A stretch of 64,000 bases of DNA from Flavobacterium anseongense (GTDB taxonomy: Bacteria; Bacteroidota; Bacteroidia; Flavobacteriales; Flavobacteriaceae). A model generated the notes under the pieces. That model worked only from the letters and a program-made list of their open reading frames with translations, made no database searches and was not told where the DNA came from. This document shows, piece by piece, positions 17,626 through 24,523 of this stretch. The first letter of the stretch is position 1. The number at the start of each line of letters is the position of its first letter. The translations under genes and the position numbers were made by a program. The stretch is taken from NCBI RefSeq assembly GCF_021608185.1, contig NZ_JAKIHN010000004.1, positions 62,001 to 126,000 of the forward strand, written 5' to 3'.

Positions 17626-18219
17626 ATGGGAGTATTGCGTTTAGAATTACCCACCGATCCAAGATGGGTAAACATCGTTGAGAAAAACATTGAAGAAATT
17701 CTAACGGATCACGCTTGGTGTGAACAAAAAGCGGCTACAAATGCGATAACCATTATCACTAATAACTCGGAGCACGAAGATTTGGTTACCGATTTATTGG
17801 CTTTGGCCAAAGAAGAGCTAGACCATTTTGAGCAAGTGCATGATATCATCAAAAAGCGCGGATTAAAACTCGGTCGCGAGCGCAAAGACGATTATGTAAA
17901 CGAATTGGCGCAATACATGAAACGAAGCAACAACGGAAGCAGAGTTTCAGGTTTGGTTGAGCGATTGCTTTTTTCCGCCATGATTGAAGCCAGAAGTTGC
18001 GAGCGTTTTAAAGTACTTTCCGAAAACATTCAGGACGAGGAATTGTCAAAATTCTACAGAGAACTAATGGAAAGCGAAGCCGGACACTATACTACTTTTA
18101 TAACCTATGCCCGCAAATATGGCACCGGAATCGATGTTGAAAAACGCTGGCGCGAGTGGATTGCTTTTGAAGCGCAAATCATTGCAAATTACGGAAATAA
18201 AGAAACCATTCACGGTTAA
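17626..18219 (+). CDS. miaE: tRNA-(2-methylthio-N6-isopentenyladenosine) hydroxylase
   Basis: This 197-aa non-haem diiron enzyme hydroxylates the isopentenyl group of ms2i6A37 in tRNA. The ferritin-like iron ligands are visible as paired E..ExxH motifs: EELDHFEQVH (about 64-73), MIEARSCERF and ESEAGHYTTF. The start is placed at ATG 17626 (MGVLRLELPTDPRW); an earlier TTG at 17599 lies inside the glyA terminator. There is no room for a complete promoter between terminator and start, which suggests read-through from glyA. A hairpin terminator follows directly. Confidence 0.92.
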   Translation: MGVLRLELPTDPRWVNIVEKNIEEILTDHAWCEQKAATNAITIITNNSEHEDLVTDLLALAKEELDHFEQVHDIIKKRGLKLGRERKDDYVNELAQYMKRSNNGSRVSGLVERLLFSAMIEARSCERFKVLSENIQDEELSKFYRELMESEAGHYTTFITYARKYGTGIDVEKRWREWIAFEAQIIANYGNKETIHG

Positions 18220-18223
18220 AGGT

Positions 18224-18248
18224 AATCCTTCGAAAGAAGGATTTTTTT
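18224..18248 (+). terminator. Terminator of miaE
   Basis: Hairpin AATCCTTC-gaaa-GAAGGATT followed by a run of T residues, five bases after the stop. Confidence 0.8.
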
Positions 18249-18283
18249 ATGATAATTGTCAATTAATTAGAAACGAATTATCG

Positions 18284-18291
18284 TAAATTTG
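18284..18291 (+). promoter_or_regulatory. -7 promoter element of the ABC efflux operon
   Basis: TAAATTTG lies 27 bases upstream of the adaptor gene ATG. Confidence 0.55.
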
Positions 18292-18318
18292 ATTACTAAA
18301 TTCAATTGATTGTAGTTT

Positions 18319-19410
18319 ATGAAACTAATTAAAATCTTTTTCTATTCCACCATACTTCTTATTGTTTCCTGTTCTAAAAAAAGCGATGATGAATTTCAAG
18401 TTAAAAAAGGAATTATTACCGAAAGCGTCTATGCGTCCGGAATTATAAAATCTGAAAATCAATATACTGTTTATTCGACTGTTAATGGTGTTTTGCAGAA
18501 GATAAATGCAGCTGTTGGTCAAACTATTGTTAAAGGACAACCTCTGTTTGAAATTGAAAGTGAAAAAGCCAATCTAACTACCGAAAATGCCCGTTTGGCG
18601 TATCAGCTAAGTCAGGAAAGCAATCATTACACACAAGACAAGATTTCAGAAATGGAAACGAAACTGCAAATAGCCAAAGACAAACTGGATTTAGATCAAT
18701 CGGTTTACAATCGCAATAAAAATATCAAACAATACAATGTCATTTCAGAAGTAGAATATGAAAGAGTGGAATTGGCGTATAAAAATTCAAAATCTAATTA
18801 TCAAGCAGCTTTAAAGCAATTATCTCAGTTAAAAGCACAGCTTCGCAATGAGCAAAACAGAAACAGCAATAATTTAAAAATCGCCGAAAAATCACAAAGC
18901 GATTTCACAATTAAAAGTGCTTTTTCAGGAGAGTTATTTGATATTTATCTAAAAGAAGGAGCCATGGTCACACCTCAAACACCTTTAGCAATTATCGGGA
19001 AAAAGAATTCTTATTTACTCGAATTAGATGTGGATGAAAACGATATGGTGCGTGTTAAACTGGGACAGACTATTGAAGTTACCATGGATAGCTACAAAGG
19101 GAAAGTTTTTGAAGCCACCGTTGATAAAATTTATCCAATTATGGATGAGCGCTCCAGAACATTTAAAATCGAAGCTCATTTTGTAAATCCGCCACCTCAA
19201 TTATATCCAAATTTAACTGCTGAAGCAAATATTGTAATCCAAACCAAAAATGAAGTATTGACTATTCCAAAAAGTTATCTGGTAGATGGAGCTCATGTTT
19301 TGGTAGATAAAGATGAGAAACGAAAAGTAAAAGTAGGATTGAACGATTATCAAAATGCAGAAATCCTCGAAGGTCTGAAAGCCGGAGAAACTATTTATAA
19401 GCCAAAATAA
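18319..19410 (+). CDS. HlyD/MacA-family periplasmic adaptor lipoprotein
   Basis: This 363-aa membrane fusion protein has a lipoprotein signal with lipobox LLIVSC (Cys18), so it is tethered to a membrane. Residues about 45-80 and 190-220 form the biotinyl-lipoyl half-motifs (INAAVGQTIVKGQPLFEIE; SGELFDIYLKEGAMVTPQTPL). A long coiled hairpin spans about 85-185, and the beta-barrel domain follows (LELDVDENDMVRVKLGQ). It links an inner-membrane ABC pump to an outer-membrane channel. The stop codon overlaps the permease start (TAATG), showing tight coupling. No TolC-like gene is in the operon. Confidence 0.88.
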   Translation: MKLIKIFFYSTILLIVSCSKKSDDEFQVKKGIITESVYASGIIKSENQYTVYSTVNGVLQKINAAVGQTIVKGQPLFEIESEKANLTTENARLAYQLSQESNHYTQDKISEMETKLQIAKDKLDLDQSVYNRNKNIKQYNVISEVEYERVELAYKNSKSNYQAALKQLSQLKAQLRNEQNRNSNNLKIAEKSQSDFTIKSAFSGELFDIYLKEGAMVTPQTPLAIIGKKNSYLLELDVDENDMVRVKLGQTIEVTMDSYKGKVFEATVDKIYPIMDERSRTFKIEAHFVNPPPQLYPNLTAEANIVIQTKNEVLTIPKSYLVDGAHVLVDKDEKRKVKVGLNDYQNAEILEGLKAGETIYKPK

Positions 19411-20666
19411 TGAACTTCCGACTCATTCTCAATATTGCTGTTCATTTACTTCGGGCGCGACTAAAACAAACTGTTGTAGCTGCTGTCGGAGTAACTTTTG
19501 GCATCGCGATGTTTATCACTTTGGTAAGCTTTATGAATGGTATGAATGATTTGCTTGATGGATTAATGCTTAATAGAACACCACACGTTCGGTTGTACAA
19601 TGAAATAAAACCTTCAGAAGAACAGCCCATTTCATTATCGGAAAAATATAAAAACAACACCAATTTCATTAGTTCTATAAAACCAAAAGACAGGGGAAAA
19701 GCTATTTACAACAGTCAGGTAATTATTAAAAATTTAAAAGCGGATAGCAGAGTTATTGATGTCGCTCCCAAAATTACCGAACCCGTTTTTTTTAATTCAG
19801 GCACGATAGAAATATCGGGAGTCATAAACGGAGTTGATGTTGCTGCTGAAGAAAATTTATTTCAACTGAGCGATTATATAGTCGAAGGTAAAATTTCTGA
19901 TTTAAAGCAAAATAACAGTATAATTATTGGAAAAGGTTTGGCTGATAAAATGTTACTCATTCCGGGTGATATTATCAAGATTACTTCTGCCAAAGGGAAT
20001 CTGGCTTCATTGAAAATTGTCGGAATTTCTCAAGTCGGAATTGCAGATATCGATGATAAAACGAGTTATACTTCTTTAAATACAGCTCAAAAATTAATGG
20101 GCGAATCAACCAATTACGTTACCGATATTCAAGTGAAGTTATTTGACATTACTACAGCACCTGCTTTGGCAAAAGAATTCAAAACAAAATTTGATTTGGA
20201 CACCATTGATTACCAAACTACCAACTCACAATTTGAAACCGGAAGTACCATTAGAAGTATTATTTCGTATGCCGTTGGAATTGTCTTGCTGATAGTAGCA
20301 GGTTTCGGAATTTACAACATCCTCAACATGATGATATTTGAAAAAATGGATAGTATTGCCATCCTAAAGGCTACCGGTTTCTCGGGCAGCGATGTGAAGT
20401 GGATTTTTATTTCGTTATCCTTAATCATCGGAATTACAGGTGGTGTTTTCGGTTTGTTTTTTGGTTATATCTTTTCGTCGATTATTGATGCGCTTCCTTT
20501 TAATACGGCTTCTTTACCAACAGTCAAGACGTATCCCATAAATTATAATCCGATATTTTATGTTATCGGAATTTCATTTGCTTTACTTACAACAGCAGTT
20601 GCCGGACTTTTTCCGGCACTTAAAGCCAGTAAAGTCGATCCTGTGGAAATAATAAGAGGTAAGTAG
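19410..20666 (+). CDS. ABC transporter permease (MacB/FtsX type)
   Basis: This 418-aa protein has the MacB/FtsX layout: one N-terminal helix (about 10-35), a large periplasmic domain (about 40-285) and three C-terminal helices (about 290-410). The C-terminal region includes MMIFEKMDSIAILKATGFSGSDV and ends with GLFPALKASKVDPVEIIRGK, the usual family ending. Unlike MacB proper, the ATPase is encoded separately as the next gene. With the adaptor it should form a mechanotransmission efflux pump; the substrate is unknown. Confidence 0.9.
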   Translation: MNFRLILNIAVHLLRARLKQTVVAAVGVTFGIAMFITLVSFMNGMNDLLDGLMLNRTPHVRLYNEIKPSEEQPISLSEKYKNNTNFISSIKPKDRGKAIYNSQVIIKNLKADSRVIDVAPKITEPVFFNSGTIEISGVINGVDVAAEENLFQLSDYIVEGKISDLKQNNSIIIGKGLADKMLLIPGDIIKITSAKGNLASLKIVGISQVGIADIDDKTSYTSLNTAQKLMGESTNYVTDIQVKLFDITTAPALAKEFKTKFDLDTIDYQTTNSQFETGSTIRSIISYAVGIVLLIVAGFGIYNILNMMIFEKMDSIAILKATGFSGSDVKWIFISLSLIIGITGGVFGLFFGYIFSSIIDALPFNTASLPTVKTYPINYNPIFYVIGISFALLTTAVAGLFPALKASKVDPVEIIRGK

Positions 20667-20669
20667 TAT

Positions 20670-21344
20670 ATGAGCAATAAAGTTTTAGAAACAAAGGGAT
20701 TGTCCAAATACTTTTATGACCCGATAAAATTTCAGGTGTTGAAGGAAATCAGCATGTCTGTAAATCACGGTGAATTTGTTTCTATTGTTGGAAAATCCGG
20801 TTGTGGAAAATCTACTTTATTGTACTTGTTATCTACAATGGATACCGAATATGAAGGGGAATTGTTTATTCATGAAGAATTAATTACGGGAAAGTCTGAT
20901 AAGGAGTTAGCTGTAATCCGAAATGAAAAGATAGGCTTTGTGTTTCAGTTTCATTACCTGCTTTCTGAATACAATGTGCTGAAGAATGTTATGCTGCCCG
21001 GAATGAAATTGGGTAAACTGTCTGATGCCGAAATCGAACACAATGCAATGGAGCACCTGAAAACCCTGGATATGGAAGACCAGGCGCTGAAAATGCCCAA
21101 CCAATTAAGCGGCGGACAAAAACAGCGTGTCGCAATTGCCAGAGCTTTAATCAACAACCCTTTAATTATTATGGGTGACGAGCCAACCGGAAATTTAGAT
21201 AAAAAAAACAGCGATATGGTTTTTGATATTTTTAACCAATTGACCAAAGAACACAATCAAACCTTACTCATAGTAACTCACGACCATGATTTTGCCAACA
21301 GAACCAATAGGATTGTTACTATGGAAGACGGTAAAATTATTTAA
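20670..21344 (+). CDS. ABC transporter ATP-binding protein (LolD/MacB type)
   Basis: This 224-aa ATPase powers the preceding permease, starting three bases after its stop. Walker A is GKSGCGKST (41-49), the Q-loop lies around VFQFHYLL, the signature is LSGGQ (146-150), Walker B is LIIMGDE (165-171) and the H-loop is VTHDHD. The D-loop TGNLD is typical of LolD/MacB-type ATPases. There is no clear terminator in the following 113 bases, where the nonamer AAATTACTG occurs twice. Confidence 0.93.
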   Translation: MSNKVLETKGLSKYFYDPIKFQVLKEISMSVNHGEFVSIVGKSGCGKSTLLYLLSTMDTEYEGELFIHEELITGKSDKELAVIRNEKIGFVFQFHYLLSEYNVLKNVMLPGMKLGKLSDAEIEHNAMEHLKTLDMEDQALKMPNQLSGGQKQRVAIARALINNPLIIMGDEPTGNLDKKNSDMVFDIFNQLTKEHNQTLLIVTHDHDFANRTNRIVTMEDGKII

Positions 21345-21428
21345 ACAGTCTTGACTTTTAACAAATTACTGTTGATAAATTACTGATTACTTTTTGAATA
21401 AATTCACCCGCTTTTTGCATCTTAATTC

Positions 21429-21436
21429 TATATTTG
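21429..21436 (+). promoter_or_regulatory. -7 promoter element of guaC
   Basis: TATATTTG matches the consensus and ends 21 bases before the guaC ATG. Confidence 0.6.
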
Positions 21437-21457
21437 AATCAATAGAATTTTAGCAAA

Positions 21458-22498
21458 ATGAGAATTGAAACGGATATAAAACTGGGATTTAAAGATGTGA
21501 TGATTCGCCCGAAACGTTCCACTTTAAATAGTAGAGCACAAGTGAGTCTGGAACGCGAATTTAAGTTTCTGCACAGTACTATTACCTGGACAGGAGTTCC
21601 GATTATGGCTGCCAATATGGATACGGTCGGTACTTTCGAAATGGCAATGGCTTTAGCCAAAGAAAAACTGTTTACAGCCATTCACAAACATTATACGGTT
21701 CAACAATGGAATGATTTTATAAAATCGGCTCCAAGCGATATAAGCGATTATATTGCGGTAAGCACAGGAACCGGAAAGAATGATTTCAAGAAAATTGCCG
21801 AAATATTCGAACACAATCCACAGCTAAAATTCATTTGTATTGATGTTGCCAATGGTTATTCGGAACACTTTGTTCAATTCCTGCGTCAAGCGCGAAAACA
21901 ATATCCTAACAAGGTAATTATTGCAGGAAATGTTGTTACCGGTGAAATGGTGGAAGAACTACTTTTAGAAGGTGCCGATATAGTTAAAGTAGGCATTGGT
22001 CCGGGTTCTGTTTGTACGACAAGAGTAAAAACGGGTGTTGGTTATCCGCAGCTTTCTGCTATTATTGAATGTGCCGATGCGGCTCACGGACTTGGCGGAC
22101 ATATCATCAGCGATGGTGGATGCACAACTCCGGGTGATGTGGCCAAAGCTTTTGGTGCCAGTGCCGATTTTGTGATGCTTGGCGGAATGTTAGCTGGTCA
22201 CACCGAAAGTGGTGGAAAAACTTTAGAAATAAATGGTGAAAAGTTTAAGCAGTTTTACGGAATGAGTTCGGAAACAGCTATGAAAAAACACGTTGGCGGT
22301 GTGGCCGAATATCGCGCCAGCGAAGGAAAAACAGTTCAGGTACCATTCAAAGGCGATGTAATTAATACGCTACATGATATTCTAGGTGGAATTAGAAGCA
22401 CATGCACTTATGTCGGAGCTTCAAAACTCAAAGAACTAACCAAACGAACTACGTTTATCAGAGTTATAGAACAGGAAAACCGAGTGTTTACGAAGTAA
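21458..22498 (+). CDS. guaC: GMP reductase
   Basis: This 346-aa NADPH-dependent enzyme deaminates GMP to IMP in purine salvage. The catalytic loop [12 protein letters not shown] places the nucleophile at Cys186, the same position as in the E. coli-type enzyme. The opening [16 protein letters not shown] and the glycine-rich phosphate loop [17 protein letters not shown] are diagnostic, and the [14 protein letters not shown] region is close to the end. There are no CBS domains, which separates it from IMP dehydrogenase. The gene ends three bases from the end of the convergent pentapeptide gene, with no hairpin between. Confidence 0.95.
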   Translation: MRIETDIKLGFKDVMIRPKRSTLNSRAQVSLEREFKFLHSTITWTGVPIMAANMDTVGTFEMAMALAKEKLFTAIHKHYTVQQWNDFIKSAPSDISDYIAVSTGTGKNDFKKIAEIFEHNPQLKFICIDVANGYSEHFVQFLRQARKQYPNKVIIAGNVVTGEMVEELLLEGADIVKVGIGPGSVCTTRVKTGVGYPQLSAIIECADAAHGLGGHIISDGGCTTPGDVAKAFGASADFVMLGGMLAGHTESGGKTLEINGEKFKQFYGMSSETAMKKHVGGVAEYRASEGKTVQVPFKGDVINTLHDILGGIRSTCTYVGASKLKELTKRTTFIRVIEQENRVFTK

Positions 22499-22501
22499 TT
22501 T

Positions 22502-23077
22502 TTAATCTTTAATAACCAAATTATACTTTTCTAAAAGACCTTTTAAACCATCTGTTGAGAAAACAGCTTTCTTTAGTTTGTTTTTTTCAGGGTCAATGAT
22601 ATAATCATAACTTGTATAGAAATCCGTTTTGTTGGCAATGGTGTCAATAAAAACAGCTCTTCTCAGATTACAATTATCAAACACAGCTTCGGTTAAATCG
22701 CTTGCCATAAAATCTACCGAAATCATACTGCAATTGATGAACTGCATTTTCTTGAGTTTAAGTGCATAGAATTTGGCATAATCCAACAAACAATCTTTAA
22801 AGTTGAATTCATAAATCACCTGATCTGTCATTGCGAAGTTTACATTGGTGAAATTACATTTGGTAAACTGCACACCACGTAAGGAAACATAATTTATTTT
22901 GGTATCGTTAAAATTGCAATCAAAGAAATTACAATCTATAAAAGCCACACTTTGAAAAGTGCAATCGGTGAAATCGCAGTTATGAAAGGTACAGTTTTCA
23001 TATTCTTTGTATTTGATATCGGCTTCGAGAAAGAAGATGTCTTCAAATTTTTGGTCAATTAGGTAATCTGAGTGCAT
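22502..23077 (-). CDS. Pentapeptide repeat protein
   Basis: This 191-aa protein (start chosen at ATG 23077, MHSDYLIDQKF) is built of A(D/N)LXX-like five-residue repeats, for example CTFHNCDFTDCTFQ, CNFFDCNFND and CNLRRAVF, over about residues 28-165. They should fold into a right-handed quadrilateral beta helix. Unusually many repeats have Cys at the first position. An upstream ATG at 23149 would add 24 residues of unlike composition. Some family members protect DNA gyrase (Qnr), but here the role is unknown and no resistance context is visible. Confidence 0.85.
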   Translation of the reverse strand: MHSDYLIDQKFEDIFFLEADIKYKEYENCTFHNCDFTDCTFQSVAFIDCNFFDCNFNDTKINYVSLRGVQFTKCNFTNVNFAMTDQVIYEFNFKDCLLDYAKFYALKLKKMQFINCSMISVDFMASDLTEAVFDNCNLRRAVFIDTIANKTDFYTSYDYIIDPEKNKLKKAVFSTDGLKGLLEKYNLVIKD

Positions 23078-23152
23078 ATGGTGTTTTTTGGAAAGTAAAA
23101 CTAATAATTTTTTATTGTTATCCTGAATAGGAAACAGCAGTAGATACAAATA

Positions 23153-23182
23153 AAAAAGCTCTCATAATTGTGAGAGCTTTTT
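23153..23182 (-). terminator. Terminator downstream of tRNA-Arg
   Basis: Hairpin AAAAAGCTCTCA-taat-TGTGAGAGCTTTTT, ten bases beyond the tRNA 3' end. It separates the tRNA from the pentapeptide gene. Confidence 0.85.
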
Positions 23183-23192
23183 ATTTTTAAAG

Positions 23193-23266
23193 TGACCTCG
23201 ACAAGATTCAAACTTGTAACCTTCTGAGCCGTAATCAGATGCGCTATTCAGTTGCGCCACGAGGCC
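23193..23266 (-). tRNA. tRNA-Arg (anticodon ACG)
   Basis: The 74-base cloverleaf reads 5'-GGCCTCG (acceptor), TG, GCGC-AACTGAATA-GCGC (D arm), A, TCTGA-TTACGGC-TCAGA (anticodon arm, ACG at 34-36), AGGTT (variable), ACAAG-TTTGAAT-CTTGT (T arm), CGAGGTC (acceptor, with one G-T pair) and discriminator A73. CCA is not encoded. A34 is presumably edited to inosine by TadA to read CGN codons. Two nearly invariant tertiary positions are altered together: A19 and T56 in place of G19 and C56. The 15-48 pair is A-T. Confidence 0.95.
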
Positions 23267-23279
23267 TTTTTTGTGGGTG

Positions 23280-23287
23280 CAAATATA
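23280..23287 (-). promoter_or_regulatory. -7 promoter element of tRNA-Arg
   Basis: Plus-strand CAAATATA (minus TATATTTG) ends 14 bases upstream of the tRNA 5' end, the spacing expected for a short leader. Confidence 0.6.
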
Positions 23288-23323
23288 GGTAATACAATTA
23301 AATTCCCAAATGAATACCGAAAT

Positions 23324-23470
23324 TTATTTTGTTTTTAATGCCCGTGTAGTTACATAATAACGCCAGCCAATAATAGCCATTTGCCATTTTTTGGCTTTAC
23401 TTAAATCCAATTGTTGTTTGGTAAAGCTGGGTAAGAGGAGTTTGTTTAGTTTGGCTAATAGTTTGTACAT
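23324..23470 (-). CDS. Small basic protein, 48 aa, conserved in appearance
   Basis: The frame from ATG at 23470 to TAA encodes MYKLLAKLNKLLLPSFTKQQ, then a second half including KAKKWQMAIIGWRYYVTTRALK. It is basic and amphipathic, with no signal peptide. I recall near-identical 45-50 residue proteins in other Flavobacterium genomes, sometimes labelled SsrA-binding protein without reason. It lies between the tRNA-Arg promoter and the terminator of the next gene upstream (23494-23524), so it needs its own promoter. Function is unknown. Confidence rests on composition and recall, not on a search. Confidence 0.72.
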   Translation of the reverse strand: MYKLLAKLNKLLLPSFTKQQLDLSKAKKWQMAIIGWRYYVTTRALKTK

Positions 23471-23493
23471 CAATAAATAGTTTTTGTAAAAAT

Positions 23494-23524
23494 AAAAAAG
23501 ACCGCTGAATTAGCGGCCTTTTTA
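23494..23524 (-). terminator. Terminator of the BlaR1-paralogue gene
   Basis: Hairpin AAAAAGaCCGCT / AGCGGcCTTTTT with one mismatch and T-runs at both ends, directly after the stop codon at 23526. Confidence 0.75.
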
Positions 23525-23525
23525 T

Positions 23526-24422
23526 TTATGCTTTTTGAGTTTTTAAACTTGATTTGGCATTCTGAAGTTCTTTCTTAGCCTTTTCCATTTCGGCTTTTGC
23601 TTTTTTCATTTCTTCAGTAGCTTTTTTCATTTCTTCAGTAGTGCTTTCAACATCTGATTTTTCTTTTTGTGAATTGGAAAAAGGTTGCTGAGACATCATT
23701 TGGTCAATTTGTTCCTGCATTTTTTTCATTTGTTTTTCTATGTCCATATTTCCAAACGCTTTACTATGGCTGCTGAAAGACTCCACTTTATTGTCTTTCT
23801 TGATTTGCTCTAGTTCTTCTTTGGTATAATCATCGCCTCCTTCAACAACATTTCCGTTCTCAATCACCAACGGCTTTTTACCATCTTTTTTAATAATTAT
23901 TTTAGAGTTTGATTCTCCAAAGGCATTCCCGTTTGGAAATTCAAAATGATATTGCTGCCCTGGTAAACCATCTTCATTGCCATTAAACTGAAATCCCTTC
24001 ATCATATCATTCGGATTAAAGCCATAAGCGAAGTTGTTTCCGTTAATAAAATCAGAACCGCTTGGCTCGCCAAATCCTACTTCATCATCCTGCTTGTAGA
24101 TTTTTATAGTGTTAATAGGTTTTGGACTGTTTAATGACATACTGCCGTTGCTTCCGTTGATGTCAGCGTATTCCACTTTAATAGCAGTGATTTCTCCTTT
24201 GCTGTTGCGTTTTATATCCGAATAGGAGATAGTCACACCATGTTCTTTTAAAGCCTTGATGTCATCATTCATTTCACTTTCAGGCGTGTCTTTATTCCAC
24301 GTCATGTAAATATTGTCAAAGGACTTTTTATCTGATGAATCAGTTGATTTTTTGTCCTGCGCAAGTAATGTAAATTGAAATACTACGATGAATAACAGCG
24401 AATAAAACAATCTGGTTTTCAT
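23526..24422 (-). CDS. Secreted paralogue of the BlaR1-like sensor C-terminal domain
   Basis: This 298-aa protein has a signal peptide (about 1-21, ending LLAQ). Its body repeats the plan of the neighbouring sensor's extracellular region: ALKEHGVTISYSDIKRNSKG then EITAIKVEY matches LLKEKHGITLKCSKIKRNSAG then EITGIKVEY. A KIIIKKDGKKPLVIENGNVVEG segment likewise matches KIIVKKDGSKPLVILNGKVIEG. The last 45 residues are heptads of the form EEMKKAK, predicted coiled coil, as in the sensor. It is 101 bases downstream of the sensor gene on the same strand. A role as soluble partner or antagonist of the sensor is an inference. Confidence 0.75.
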   Translation of the reverse strand: MKTRLFYSLLFIVVFQFTLLAQDKKSTDSSDKKSFDNIYMTWNKDTPESEMNDDIKALKEHGVTISYSDIKRNSKGEITAIKVEYADINGSNGSMSLNSPKPINTIKIYKQDDEVGFGEPSGSDFINGNNFAYGFNPNDMMKGFQFNGNEDGLPGQQYHFEFPNGNAFGESNSKIIIKKDGKKPLVIENGNVVEGGDDYTKEELEQIKKDNKVESFSSHSKAFGNMDIEKQMKKMQEQIDQMMSQQPFSNSQKEKSDVESTTEEMKKATEEMKKAKAEMEKAKKELQNAKSSLKTQKA

Positions 24423-24523
24423 AACATTAAAAATTAAAAAAGGTTTATGAATGTTTACTAATTATTGGATAACAAACTTAAAAAGTTTCATTTTTTTGAA
24501 AAAAAGCTTTTGCAATTTTTTAA

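Noticed and set aside
22502..23077. Pentapeptide protein as a Qnr-type quinolone resistance gene
   Set aside because: It is a short, Cys-rich repeat protein without Qnr features or mobile context; chromosomal and likely housekeeping.
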